A stretch of 63,008 nt of DNA from Frisingicoccus caecimuris (GCF_004340975.1 NZ_SLXA01000013.1:1-63008), one strand, 5' to 3'; shown: positions 36,232 to 45,535, counted from the stretch's first letter. Notes: generated from the sequence alone by a model not told the origin. A program made the numbers and translations.

Positions 36232-37161
36232 ATGATTGATAAGCTGGTGGAAAAGATAAGAAGGACAGGGGCGCCGATTGAAGTCGGATTGGACCCGATG
36301 CTTGACTATGTTCCGGAATTTGTAAAGCAGAAAGCCTATGCGGAACAGGGAGAGACTTTGGAAGGGGCTGCAGAAGCCATCTGGCAGTTTAATAAAGCGA
36401 TTATCGATGCCGTATATGATCTGATTCCTGCGGTAAAGCCACAGATTGCCATGTACGAACAGTTTGGTATCCCAGGGATCATGGCCTTTAAGAAAACATT
36501 AGATTATTGTCATGAGAAAGACCTGATCGTTATCGGTGATATTAAGCGGGGAGATATCGGTTCTACATCCGGAGCTTATGCCACCGGTCATTTGGGAAAG
36601 GCTCAGGTGGGAAGTCGGTCTTACTATGGCTTTAATGAAGATTTTATTACGATCAATCCCTATATGGGTACGGACAGTGTCCAGCCTTTTATCGATGTGG
36701 CTGTGCCTGAAAAAAAAGGTATGTTTATTTTAACAAAAACATCAAACCCTTCCAGCGGTGAGTTTCAGGATCGGTTGATCGATGGACGTCCTCTTTATGA
36801 ATGGGTGGCTGAAAAGGTTGTTGAATGGGGAAGTCAGCATATGGGCGAGTGCGGCTATAGTTATGTGGGTGCAGTGGTCGGTGCTACCTATCCGGAGATG
36901 GGGAAAGTGCTTCGCGGTATTATGAAAAAGAACTTTATTCTTGTTCCGGGATATGGTGCTCAGGGAGCGAAGGGCTCAGACCTTGTCAATTATTTTAATG
37001 AAGATGGTCTCGGAGCGATTGTCAATTCTTCCCGCGGTATCATTGCAGCATATAAACAGCCAAAATACGAAAAATTCGGTCCGGAGGGCTTTGCAGATGC
37101 ATCCCGTCAGGCTGTTCTGGATATGATTGAGGATATCCAGGTCGGTGCAGGATTGAGATAG
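36232..37161 (+). CDS. pyrF: Orotidine 5'-phosphate decarboxylase (long form)
   Basis: PyrF converts OMP to UMP. The 309-residue length and the segments IEVGLDPMLDYVPEF near residue 16 and the catalytic VIGDIKRGDIGSTSGAYA near residue 102 place it in the long type 2 subfamily rather than the usual 230-240 residue form. GGGAGG precedes the ATG. It opens an operon pyrF-pyrK-pyrD-reductase-pyrE; pyrB, pyrC and carAB are not in the window. Confidence 0.93.
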   Translation: MIDKLVEKIRRTGAPIEVGLDPMLDYVPEFVKQKAYAEQGETLEGAAEAIWQFNKAIIDAVYDLIPAVKPQIAMYEQFGIPGIMAFKKTLDYCHEKDLIVIGDIKRGDIGSTSGAYATGHLGKAQVGSRSYYGFNEDFITINPYMGTDSVQPFIDVAVPEKKGMFILTKTSNPSSGEFQDRLIDGRPLYEWVAEKVVEWGSQHMGECGYSYVGAVVGATYPEMGKVLRGIMKKNFILVPGYGAQGAKGSDLVNYFNEDGLGAIVNSSRGIIAAYKQPKYEKFGPEGFADASRQAVLDMIEDIQVGAGLR

Positions 37162-37175
37162 GAGAGAGACGAAAC

Positions 37176-37949
37176 ATGCAGGAAAAAGAATGTAAGATCG
37201 TGAGAGTCATTTCTCAGAAACCATTGACATCGGATGTTTACAGCCTTTGGCTGGATGTGGGAGAGATGGCAAAGTATGTGAAAGCCGGCCAGTTTGTTTC
37301 TGTTTACAGTAAAGATGGAAGTCGCATGCTCCCGCGCCCGATCAGTATATGTGAGGTCGCAAAGGCGACAAAGGCCATTCGTCTGGTATACCGGGTGGTT
37401 GGTGAAGGTACAAAAGAATTTTCAAAACTGGTGTCAGAGGACACTGTTAAAATAATGGGTCCCCTCGGCAATGGTTATACATTGAGTGCTAAAAAAGCTA
37501 TCCTTGTCGCTGGTGGAATCGGCATACCTCCAATGCTCCAGTTAGCAAAGGAATTGAAAAAAGTAGAAAAGACCATTGTCCTTGGTTACAAAGACAGTCA
37601 GACATTTCTTAAAGATGAATTGGAGAGATGGGGCAGAGTCGTTGTCGCTACGGAAGACGGCAGTGTGGGCGTGCATGGAAATGTATTGGATGCCATTCGC
37701 GAGGAAGGCATCGAGGGGGAGATTATCTACAGTTGTGGTCCGACACCGATGCTGCGTGCATTGAAAGCATATGCAGGGGAAAAGGGGATTGAAGCACAGA
37801 TTTCCCTGGAAGAAAAGATGGCCTGCGGTATTGGGGCTTGTCTGGCCTGTGTTTGCCAGTCTAAGGATGTGGATGAACATTCACATGTACACAACAAACG
37901 AATCTGTAAAGACGGTCCGGTTTTTGATGCACGGGAGGTGGAACTTTGA
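37176..37949 (+). CDS. pyrK: Dihydroorotate dehydrogenase B electron transfer subunit
   Basis: PyrK passes electrons from PyrD to NAD+ through FAD and a [2Fe-2S] cluster. The 257-residue protein has the FAD segment RMLPRPISICE, the NAD-binding VAGGIGIPPM, and four cluster cysteines (C217, C222, C225, C244). Its stop overlaps the pyrD start (TTGATG), which fits the heterotetramer stoichiometry. Confidence 0.95.
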   Translation: MQEKECKIVRVISQKPLTSDVYSLWLDVGEMAKYVKAGQFVSVYSKDGSRMLPRPISICEVAKATKAIRLVYRVVGEGTKEFSKLVSEDTVKIMGPLGNGYTLSAKKAILVAGGIGIPPMLQLAKELKKVEKTIVLGYKDSQTFLKDELERWGRVVVATEDGSVGVHGNVLDAIREEGIEGEIIYSCGPTPMLRALKAYAGEKGIEAQISLEEKMACGIGACLACVCQSKDVDEHSHVHNKRICKDGPVFDAREVEL

Positions 37950-38851
37950 TGAATACGAAAGTAAATCTTGCCGGTGTGGAACTTAAAAACCCGGTGATGG
38001 AAGGTTCTGGGACTTTTGGCTCCGGCGCAGAATACAGGGAATTTGTTGATTTAAATAAGTTGGGGGCAGTGGTCACAAAGGGTGTAGCCAATGTGCCATG
38101 GCCTGGAAATCCGACACCGCGTATTGCAGAGACAGCCAGCGGCATGCTCAATGCCATCGGTTTGCAGAACCCGGGGATTGATGTGCTCATTCGGCGGGAT
38201 ATTCCATTTTTAAAGCAGTTTGATACAAAGATTGTTGTCAATGTATGTGGAAAGACGACAGAGGATTATCTGGAGGTTGTGGAACGTTTGAGCGATGAGC
38301 CGGTAGATTTATTGGAAATCAATATCTCCTGTCCGAATGTGAAGGAAGGCGGCATTGCCTTTGGTCAGAATCCGAAAGCTGTAGAGGCAATCACCAAAGC
38401 GGTGAAAAAAGTGGCAAAGCAGCCGGTCATCATGAAGTTGAGTCCGAATGTGACAGATATTACAGAGATGGCAAAGGCGGCAGAGGCCGGCGGCGCCGAC
38501 GTTCTGTCATTGATCAATACATTAACAGGAATGAAGATTGATATTTACAAACAGGATTTTGCCCTCGCCAATAAAACCGGAGGACTTTCAGGACCGGCTA
38601 TTAAGCCGATTGCTGTGCGTATGGTCTATCAGGTGGCCAATGCGGTAAATATTCCGATTATCGGTATGGGCGGTATACAGACCGGCGAAGATGCCATGGA
38701 ATTTATTTTGGCCGGCGCTACAGCGGTAGCTGTGGGAACGGCTAATTTTAATAATCCATTTGCCACGGAGCAGGTGGCAGCCGGGATTGAATCTTATATG
38801 AGACGGATGGGTGTTGATGACATCCGTGATTTGATTGGAAAGGTAAAATGA
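37949..38851 (+). CDS. pyrD: Dihydroorotate dehydrogenase B catalytic subunit
   Basis: PyrD oxidises dihydroorotate to orotate with FMN. The 300-residue TIM barrel shows GSGTFGSG near residue 22, the active-site Cys in EINISCPNVKEGG typical of type 1B, and IGMGGIQTGEDAMEF for FMN phosphate. It works with PyrK. The stop overlaps the start of the siroheme reductase gene by 4 bp. Confidence 0.95.
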   Translation: MNTKVNLAGVELKNPVMEGSGTFGSGAEYREFVDLNKLGAVVTKGVANVPWPGNPTPRIAETASGMLNAIGLQNPGIDVLIRRDIPFLKQFDTKIVVNVCGKTTEDYLEVVERLSDEPVDLLEINISCPNVKEGGIAFGQNPKAVEAITKAVKKVAKQPVIMKLSPNVTDITEMAKAAEAGGADVLSLINTLTGMKIDIYKQDFALANKTGGLSGPAIKPIAVRMVYQVANAVNIPIIGMGGIQTGEDAMEFILAGATAVAVGTANFNNPFATEQVAAGIESYMRRMGVDDIRDLIGKVK

Positions 38852-40422
38852 CAGTAATGGAAGCATATAAGAAATTATTGAAGGAAGAGGTTGAAGCATT
38901 TCGAAAAAGAGGGCATGAATTTCTGGACGGAACATTGACCAGAGCGGAGTTTAAAGGATTTTCCGGCGGTATGGGAAGCTATGCCCAGAAGGAGACGGGA
39001 AAGTTTATGATTCGTCTGAGGACACCGTCAGGCATTGTGTCAAGAGAACATTTTGCATTGATTTTGGATTATGCCGGGAAGTATGGTCTGGATAAAATCC
39101 ATCTGACGACGCGCCAGGCTGTACAGCTTCATGATCTGAGTATTGACGATGTGTGCGACATTATGAGAGATGCCATTGACCAGGATTTGTTTACCCGGGG
39201 TGGCGGTGGAAATTTCCCTCGAAATGTATCTCTCTCACCAATGGCCGGTGTAGACCCGGAGGAAGTTTTTGATGTGACGCTTTATGCCCGTCAGGTCGGC
39301 GACTACTTTTTGCGCAATGCCACAGGATACAAGTTACCGAGAAAGTTGAAGGTGGCCTTCTCTTCAAGTGCTTCGGATACAGGCTGTGCAACAGTGAATG
39401 ATATGGGATTTATCGGTGTTCTTGATGAGGGAAAACCGATGTTCCGTCTGTGGCTGGCTGGAGGAATGGGCGGTCAGCCGGCTCTGGGGATTCCTTATGA
39501 TGAGTTGGTGGCACCGGAAGAAGTTCTTTATTATGTAGAGGCGATGGTCCGTCTCTTTATGGCCGAGGGTGATTACACGAACAAAGCCCGGGCAAGGGTA
39601 CGTTTCATACCGCGCCGTATGGGTGTGCAAGCCTTTATGGAATGTTATAAAAAGCATCTGGAAGACGTTAAAAAAGAATGTCATTTTGACGGTATTACAC
39701 CGTTGGTTTGGCGAGAAAATGTGGATTCCGAAAAAGTGGGCGATGCGGCAGCGGAGTCAGAAAACCCTCTGATTTTGCCGCAGAAACAGGAAGGTTATTT
39801 TACGGTAATACTGCATCCACTCTGTGGACAGCTTAAGTTAGAAGAGGGAAGGAAGATTCAGGAGATTCTTTCAGATATCCCGGATGCAGAGATTCGTCTG
39901 AGTATGGATGAGGAATTGTATATACGAAATCTGTCAAAGGACGAGGCAGAAAAAATGTTAAAAGTAATGGAAGACTGTATGATGCTGAGTCCAATACGGA
40001 TGTCTGTGAGCTGTATTGGTACGCCGACCTGTCAGGCCGGTGTCAACCAGAGTCAGAAACTTTGTCAGGCGGTAGAGAAAGCGGTTGTCAACGCAGAACT
40101 GAATGAAGATCGTCTGCCGAAGCTCTACATCAGCGGTTGCCCGAACTGTTGCGCACGACATCCGGTCGCAGCCATGGGCTTTTCCGGACGCAAAGTTAAA
40201 GTGGACGGCGTGATGGAAGAAGCTTTTGACTGTTTTATCGGAGGACATGTCGGTATGGATACGAGCTGCTTTGGAGAAAAAGTGGGTACCATTCTGGCGT
40301 CACAGATCCCTGAAATGATTGTAGAATTGGGTCAGATGCTCACAAAAGAGAAAAAGGATTATATGGATGCGCTGACGGACGGTTCAGCCGCAGCAGTGAT
40401 TCAAAAATACTGTCAGGCATAG
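38848..40422 (+). CDS. Nitrite/sulfite reductase family siroheme [4Fe-4S] protein
   Basis: The 524-residue protein has two ferredoxin-like half-domains followed by the siroheme/Fe-S motifs: C389-x5-C395 and C431-x3-C435 (SGCPNCC), all four ligands present. A repeat of the pattern LTTRQAVQLHDL near residue 90 is typical of the substrate domain. It lies between pyrD and pyrE, overlapping pyrD by 4 bp, so it is translated with the pyrimidine genes. Family members reduce sulfite or nitrite by six electrons; which anion, and why in this operon, is unclear. No partner reductase subunit is adjacent. Confidence 0.85.
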   Translation: MTVMEAYKKLLKEEVEAFRKRGHEFLDGTLTRAEFKGFSGGMGSYAQKETGKFMIRLRTPSGIVSREHFALILDYAGKYGLDKIHLTTRQAVQLHDLSIDDVCDIMRDAIDQDLFTRGGGGNFPRNVSLSPMAGVDPEEVFDVTLYARQVGDYFLRNATGYKLPRKLKVAFSSSASDTGCATVNDMGFIGVLDEGKPMFRLWLAGGMGGQPALGIPYDELVAPEEVLYYVEAMVRLFMAEGDYTNKARARVRFIPRRMGVQAFMECYKKHLEDVKKECHFDGITPLVWRENVDSEKVGDAAAESENPLILPQKQEGYFTVILHPLCGQLKLEEGRKIQEILSDIPDAEIRLSMDEELYIRNLSKDEAEKMLKVMEDCMMLSPIRMSVSCIGTPTCQAGVNQSQKLCQAVEKAVVNAELNEDRLPKLYISGCPNCCARHPVAAMGFSGRKVKVDGVMEEAFDCFIGGHVGMDTSCFGEKVGTILASQIPEMIVELGQMLTKEKKDYMDALTDGSAAAVIQKYCQA

Positions 40423-40436
40423 AGGAGGAGAAAACC

Positions 40437-41114
40437 ATGGAACAATATAAACAGGAATTTATTGAATTTATGGTCGAAAGCGATGTACTCAAATTTGGTG
40501 AGTTTACATTAAAGAGCGGAAGAAAATCTCCGTTTTTTATGAACGCAGGAGCCTATGTGACAGGCACACAGCTCCGCCGTCTTGGTGAATATTACGCCAG
40601 GGCGATTCATGATAACTACGGTCTGGATTTTGATGTGTTATTTGGACCGGCTTACAAAGGTATTCCCCTGGGAGTTGCCACAACAATGGCGATCAGTGAG
40701 TTATACGGAAAGGATATTCGTTACTGTTCCAATCGTAAAGAAGTGAAGGATCACGGGGACACAGGTATTCTGCTCGGAACAAAACTCAAAGACGGTGACC
40801 GGATCGTTATTATCGAAGATGTGACAACCTCCGGAAAATCCATCGAAGAAACTTTCCCGATCATTAAGGCTCAGGCAGATGTGGAAATTAAAGGTCTTAT
40901 CGTTTCTCTGAACCGTATGGAAGTCGGTAAGGGTGGCGCGAAGAGCGCTTTGGATGAAATTAAAGATTTATATGGATTTGAGACAAGTGCGATTGTATCC
41001 ATGGCAGAGGTTGTTGAATATTTGTATAATAGACCGTATAAGGGCAAGATCATTATCGATGATACTTTGAAAGAAGCAATTGATGCTTATTATGCACAGT
41101 ACGGTGTCAAATAG
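40437..41114 (+). CDS. pyrE: Orotate phosphoribosyltransferase
   Basis: PyrE joins orotate to PRPP to give OMP. The 225-residue protein carries the PRPP loop VIIEDVTTSGKS near residue 124 and GEFTLKSGRKSPFFMNAG at the N-terminus, where the flexible substrate residues lie. GAGGAGG precedes the start. It follows the siroheme reductase by 14 bp. Confidence 0.95.
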   Translation: MEQYKQEFIEFMVESDVLKFGEFTLKSGRKSPFFMNAGAYVTGTQLRRLGEYYARAIHDNYGLDFDVLFGPAYKGIPLGVATTMAISELYGKDIRYCSNRKEVKDHGDTGILLGTKLKDGDRIVIIEDVTTSGKSIEETFPIIKAQADVEIKGLIVSLNRMEVGKGGAKSALDEIKDLYGFETSAIVSMAEVVEYLYNRPYKGKIIIDDTLKEAIDAYYAQYGVK

Positions 41115-41127
41115 AGGAGGATGCTCT

Positions 41128-41280
41128 ATGGATGAAAAGCTTTATAAATCAATGGGACGTATCGGCGGCACGAATATCGCCATGGGTATTGTATCTATCA
41201 TTGTTGGTGTGACGGTGGGTGTTTTATCGATCGTCTGCGGCGGCCGATTATTGAATGATAAACGGCATTTGCTTTTCTAA
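41128..41280 (+). CDS. Small glycine-rich membrane protein
   Basis: The 50-residue protein has an excellent ribosome binding site (GAGGAGG at 41114-41120) that overlaps the pyrE stop. It contains one long hydrophobic helix (TNIAMGIVSIIVGVTVGVLSIV, about residues 15-36) and a short polar tail ending in HLLF. It is the last gene before a strong terminator. I do not recognise a family with certainty; similar peptides follow pyrE in some Lachnospiraceae as far as I recall. Confidence 0.65.
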   Translation: MDEKLYKSMGRIGGTNIAMGIVSIIVGVTVGVLSIVCGGRLLNDKRHLLF

Positions 41281-41296
41281 AAGTTGATTTTTTCAG

Positions 41297-41341
41297 AAAA
41301 CGAAAGAAAAAGGACTTGTGAATGTCCTTTTCTTTCGTTTT
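41297..41341 (+). terminator. Strong terminator of the pyr operon
   Basis: A stem of about 18 bp with one bulged A (41297-41315 against 41324-41341) runs from A-rich to T-rich sequence, so it could work in both directions. It is placed 16 bp after the small membrane protein gene. Confidence 0.85.
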
Positions 41342-41363
41342 AAAGTTATATAGAAGGTGTAAA

Positions 41364-41813
41364 ATGAAGAAAATCCAATGGGGCACAGTCGTGTTCCTGA
41401 TTATATATTTGATGGTTCTGGCCTATGTCTGTTTCTGGAGCGAAGGCTATGGCCGGACGGAGGTGCAGAATACATATCGTTATAATCTTGTACCATTTAA
41501 AGAGATTATGAGGTTTTATACATATAGAGAATTGGTGGGCATTGAGGCATTTTTACTGAATCTTTTTGGAAATGTGCTGGCATTCATCCCATTTGGAGTG
41601 ATGGTGCCCATTGTCAGCAGAAAGAACCGGAGGTTTTTTCGGGTCCTGGGTCTGACATTTTTATTGAGTTTATTTATTGAATGTATCCAGTTGATCTTCA
41701 AGGTAGGTTCCTTCGATGTGGACGATTTGATTCTGAATACAGTGGGGGGTATCATTGGCTACATAGTGTTCTGGCTGATGAATCAGATAAGGAGGCAGTG
41801 GTTTGTCAAATAA
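41364..41813 (+). CDS. VanZ-family membrane protein
   Basis: The 149-residue protein has four hydrophobic segments with the family pattern NLVPFKEI near residue 39, NLFGNVLAFIPFGVMVP near residue 65, and SLFIECIQLIFKVGSFDVDDLILNTVGG near residue 105. VanZ-like proteins are linked to glycopeptide or lipopeptide resistance in some bacteria, but most have no known role. No other resistance gene is nearby. It overlaps the next gene by 11 bp. Confidence 0.85.
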   Translation: MKKIQWGTVVFLIIYLMVLAYVCFWSEGYGRTEVQNTYRYNLVPFKEIMRFYTYRELVGIEAFLLNLFGNVLAFIPFGVMVPIVSRKNRRFFRVLGLTFLLSLFIECIQLIFKVGSFDVDDLILNTVGGIIGYIVFWLMNQIRRQWFVK

Positions 41814-42135
41814 AGTATACAGTTTTACGAAGGTTGAAAAGCGGTGGACAAAGTCGGGAGAGTACGCATTTGCCGTGGGAATTATATCTTTTGCCGTGCT
41901 GTTTTTCTTTATTGGAGTTGGCATTTATAAAAATGGCACAATGAGCGGCGCATTCTGTTTGATACCTTATGTGACGATGGTCGCCAGCATTGCAGGTGCA
42001 GTCACCACCAGAAAGAATCAGTCCAGAATTGATGTGGCAGGAAAATGTCTGTATATTGGTTACAGAGTGTGTGCAGCGTCCGCTGTATGTCATGTGGTCA
42101 TTTTCCTTATAGGAATTTTGAAGGTTATTTTATAG
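41803..42135 (+). CDS. Hypothetical membrane protein
   Basis: The 110-residue protein has a polar N-terminus and three hydrophobic segments (about 22-42, 50-68 and 85-108). The start is TTG at 41803 with AAGGAGG 7 bp upstream, inside the end of the VanZ gene. The family is common in Lachnospiraceae, judging by general appearance, but I cannot name it. It is followed 16 bp later by the M29-type peptidase gene. Confidence 0.6.
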   Translation: MSNKVYSFTKVEKRWTKSGEYAFAVGIISFAVLFFFIGVGIYKNGTMSGAFCLIPYVTMVASIAGAVTTRKNQSRIDVAGKCLYIGYRVCAASAVCHVVIFLIGILKVIL

Positions 42136-42151
42136 AAATCAGGGAGTAAAA

Positions 42152-44227
42152 ATGGAAGAAGAAACATTTTTGATGGAACGGTACAAGCTCGTCATGATGC
42201 GCGTTCGGGAAATTCCTGAAGAAATTGGAAAAAGAACGACGAAGGGATTCCCCTGGGAAGACTTTTTTTCACAGATGGCCTCCTGGATGATTGGGTTGGA
42301 TAATTTCAGGGAATGGAAGTTGTCCCATGATTTTAAAGACTGGTCATTGGAAGAATGGCAGTCCTTTTATGAAGAGATGTATCGGCCACTGCGGCAGGAT
42401 TATGAGATCAGCTACGCCAATCCGGACAGGACAACAGAGTCTTTTGGAAAAGCATATGGCCAGCTTTTTTCATTTTTGGCCAGTGAGATTTACCGGTCTT
42501 TTTCTCAATGGATGACGGGCCATTTGGAAGCTGTTGTCATTTTATGGGAATTGTTTGTGGAAGTTTATACAGATTTTGTCTATGGAGAAGAAGAGGGTAT
42601 TCTGCCTTCTGTCGAAGCTATTGCGAAGGCTGTTTACTGGTATGTCAGTGATTACAGCGATGAGATGGTGTCCTGGCGGATTCATGAGCAGCAGGAGCCG
42701 GATTTTTCGTCCATTAAATCGATTATCATGTCGGAAGATTTAACGGACCTCAGATATTTATATCGATTTGGAGAGTACATATCTGATACCGAGCTTGGAA
42801 CTGCAGAATATATGAATCGGCTCTCAGAAAAAGCCATTAATGCCATGGCGGAAACCTTTGTAGACGGGTATATCCGCGGATTTGAAATCAATCGTATATC
42901 TTTAGAAAATAAAAAATATGTGACGGTTCGAGGCAGTCTTGGCTTTGAACGAGTGTTCCGCAGCGCTGTGGAGAAATTCAGGGAGCGGGGATTGGAACCG
43001 GTCTTTTTCCCGGCGTCAACAACCATTCTCAATCGCCGTCAGGTACGTATTGGATATCAGGGAAAAAGTGTCAATCCTCAATTTGAGTTTGACCATTGTA
43101 AAGATAAGGCTCTTTATTATGATAGGGCTATGGCCAACCGGTATCTTGCGGCGCTGAAAAAAGCCTATGAAGAATGCCGGGAATGGATTTCTGTCAATGC
43201 AGGGCCCGCTTGTTTTGAGACCTTTGGCGAATTGCCATTTGCTCCGGCTGTCAAGGAGAATGCCTGCCACCTCAGTCCAAAGCAGCAAAAACTGGAGGCA
43301 GAGTTTTCTGATCTTCAGGCCGGATTGGCGGAACAGTATATGAAAAGTTCTGAAATCAGCTTTACCATCATTGCTTTTCCGACACCGGATATTGGACGGG
43401 ATTACGAAGCGGTCTTTGATGAAATTGTCAAAGTGAATACACTGGATAATAATGTCTACCGGGAGATTCAGCAGAAGCTCATTGACGTTTTGGACAAAGG
43501 GGAATATGTTTATGTCCGTGGAAAATATCCTAACAGAACTGTGATGAAGGTACGGCTTCACCCATTGAAACATCCGGATAAGGAGACGAATTTTGAAAAT
43601 TGCTGTGCCGATGTCAATATTCCTCTTGGTGAAGTGTTTACCAGTCCGATGCTGACGGGTACAGAAGGACTGCTCCATGCCACCAGTGTCTATTTAAACG
43701 GAATTTATTTTAAAGACCTGATGCTGCGTTTTGCTGATGGCCGGATTGTGAGCTTCGACTGTGGCAATTCAGAAAACAGGGACAGCAATCGACGTCTGAT
43801 CAAAGACTATCTTTTGGGCGGGCGGGATAGTCTGCCCCTCGGAGAGTTTGCCATCGGGACGAATACGACGGCTTATGCGGCAGCGAGAAAATATGGGATT
43901 ACCGAGCGGCTGCCGATACTGATCGTGGAAAAAATGGGGCCTCATTTTGCGATTGGGGATACCTGTTATTCCCGAGCGGAGGATCATGCGGTGTTTAATC
44001 CGGACGGTAAAGAAATTATTGCCAGGGAAAATGAAATTTCAGCCCGACGAAATGAAGAAGGTTTTCAGGCCTATTTTAACTGCCATACGGACATTACGAT
44101 TCCATACGATGAAATTGAAGAGATTCTGGTGATTGATAAAGATGAAAATATGTTTCCAATTCTACGGGACGGTCGTTTCATTTTGGAGGGAACGGAGGAC
44201 TTAAACATGCCGCTTAACATTCATTAA
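42152..44227 (+). CDS. M29-type aminopeptidase with long N-terminal extension
   Basis: The 691-residue protein has a C-terminal half that resembles thermophilic M29 aminopeptidases: NIPLGEVFTSP (metal Glu), GTNTTAYAA, VEKMGPHFAIGD (Glu and His) and NCHTDITIPYDE (His-x-Asp). Metal ligands appear complete. The first roughly 350 residues are rich in aromatic and acidic helices and are not part of typical 400-residue M29 enzymes. No signal peptide is seen, so action is probably cytoplasmic. The extension may serve oligomerisation or substrate gating. Confidence 0.75.
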   Translation: MEEETFLMERYKLVMMRVREIPEEIGKRTTKGFPWEDFFSQMASWMIGLDNFREWKLSHDFKDWSLEEWQSFYEEMYRPLRQDYEISYANPDRTTESFGKAYGQLFSFLASEIYRSFSQWMTGHLEAVVILWELFVEVYTDFVYGEEEGILPSVEAIAKAVYWYVSDYSDEMVSWRIHEQQEPDFSSIKSIIMSEDLTDLRYLYRFGEYISDTELGTAEYMNRLSEKAINAMAETFVDGYIRGFEINRISLENKKYVTVRGSLGFERVFRSAVEKFRERGLEPVFFPASTTILNRRQVRIGYQGKSVNPQFEFDHCKDKALYYDRAMANRYLAALKKAYEECREWISVNAGPACFETFGELPFAPAVKENACHLSPKQQKLEAEFSDLQAGLAEQYMKSSEISFTIIAFPTPDIGRDYEAVFDEIVKVNTLDNNVYREIQQKLIDVLDKGEYVYVRGKYPNRTVMKVRLHPLKHPDKETNFENCCADVNIPLGEVFTSPMLTGTEGLLHATSVYLNGIYFKDLMLRFADGRIVSFDCGNSENRDSNRRLIKDYLLGGRDSLPLGEFAIGTNTTAYAAARKYGITERLPILIVEKMGPHFAIGDTCYSRAEDHAVFNPDGKEIIARENEISARRNEEGFQAYFNCHTDITIPYDEIEEILVIDKDENMFPILRDGRFILEGTEDLNMPLNIH

Positions 44228-44260
44228 TGAACATTAATAAGCGCCTTTAATAAGTCGAAA

Positions 44261-44288
44261 AAAAAGGCCCTGTTTCGGGCCTTTTTTT
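44261..44288 (+). terminator. Terminator after the M29 peptidase gene
   Basis: GGCCC pairs with GGGCC around TGTTTC, extended by A/T pairs on both sides, with a seven-T tail. It separates the peptidase gene from the purine promoter. Confidence 0.85.
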
Positions 44289-44300
44289 GGTGGACGGCTA

Positions 44301-44329
44301 TTGACGGATAAAAAATGGACAGGTACAAT
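44301..44329 (+). promoter_or_regulatory. Promoter of the purine operon
   Basis: TTGACG (44301-44306), 17 bp, TACAAT (44324-44329). The leader to purK is about 50 nt, too short for a purine riboswitch, and no PurR box is visible. Confidence 0.7.
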
Positions 44330-44386
44330 GAAAATAGTTTAGTGCGCCAGGACGTACTTGAATATGACAAAGAGAGGCTTTAGCGT

Positions 44387-45517
44387 ATGTATCGAATAGG
44401 AATTATTGGCGGCGGCCAGCTTGGAAAGATGATGATTTTGGACGCAAAACGTCTGGATACTTATTTTGTGATTCTGGATCCGACACCAAAGTGTCCGGCA
44501 GACAGTATTGCGGATGAGCACATTGTGGCAGAATTTGACGATGTTCGGGCCTTCCATGAACTGGCTGAAAAAGTCGATGTGGTGACTTATGAATTTGAAC
44601 ATATTAATGCGGAAGCGTTGCAGGAGCTTGAGGCGGAAGGGCATAAGGTCTATCCGTCCAGCGAGACACTGCTTCACATTCAGAACAAATATCATCAGAA
44701 GGAATGGCTGAAAAAACATGGACTTCCGGTACCGGATTTTAAGAAAGTGGAAACGCCGGAAGATATCCGGGAGGCTGGAAAAGTATTTGGTTATCCGATG
44801 ATGTTAAAGACCTGTACCGGCGGTTATGACGGTAAAGGCAATGCACCGGTGAACACAGAAGCCGACGTGGAAAGCGCGTTTGGAGCTTTAGGAGCAGGCA
44901 GCCTGCCGCTCATGGTAGAGGCCTTCTGTCCGTTTATAAAGGAAGTGTCCGTACTTGTCTGCCGCAGTGTAAACGGCGATGTAAAGGTATTCCCGGTGGC
45001 GGAAAATGTACACAAAGACAGCATTTTGGATGAGACGACTGTTCCGGCGGATATCAGTGATGAATGTACAAAAAAAGCAATGGATATTGCCAGAGAGGCG
45101 GTCCATGTTTTTAATGCCTGTGGTATGCTGTGTATCGAATTATTTGTCACTGGAGACGGTCAGGTCCTCGTCAATGAATTGGCACCGAGACCGCATAACT
45201 CAGGACATTATACGATTGAAGGCTGTGTGACTTCTCAGTATGAGAATCATATCCGTGGAATCCTCGGCCTGCCCTTGGGAAGTACAGAACTTCTCCGGCC
45301 GACAGTCATGAAAAATATTATCGGTCAGTATCCGGTGGACAAAGCAGAGGTCAAAGGACTGGATGAGGCTTATGCCATTGGGGAAGTGAAGGTACATATT
45401 TATGGCAAAGAAAAAGTATCTAAAGGCCGGAAGATGGGACATATTACAGTGACAGCGCCGACAGTGGAAGAAGCGCTTTCGAAAGCCCGTCTGGCCCATT
45501 CAAAAATATCATTTTAG
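44387..45517 (+). CDS. purK: 5-(carboxyamino)imidazole ribonucleotide synthase
   Basis: PurK carboxylates AIR with ATP and bicarbonate. The 376-residue ATP-grasp protein has the opening IGIIGGGQLGKMM, KTCTGGYDGKGN near residue 143, and NELAPRPHNSGHYTIEG near residue 264. It is the first gene of the purK-purE-purF-like-purM-purN-purD operon and is followed 18 bp later by purE, its partner. Confidence 0.95.
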   Translation: MYRIGIIGGGQLGKMMILDAKRLDTYFVILDPTPKCPADSIADEHIVAEFDDVRAFHELAEKVDVVTYEFEHINAEALQELEAEGHKVYPSSETLLHIQNKYHQKEWLKKHGLPVPDFKKVETPEDIREAGKVFGYPMMLKTCTGGYDGKGNAPVNTEADVESAFGALGAGSLPLMVEAFCPFIKEVSVLVCRSVNGDVKVFPVAENVHKDSILDETTVPADISDECTKKAMDIAREAVHVFNACGMLCIELFVTGDGQVLVNELAPRPHNSGHYTIEGCVTSQYENHIRGILGLPLGSTELLRPTVMKNIIGQYPVDKAEVKGLDEAYAIGEVKVHIYGKEKVSKGRKMGHITVTAPTVEEALSKARLAHSKISF

Positions 45518-45535
45518 AATCAGGAGGAAAGTACC

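Noticed and set aside
44330-44386. Purine riboswitch or PurR box before purK
   Set aside because: The leader is too short for a purine aptamer and no matching conserved bases or paired PurR sites are visible.
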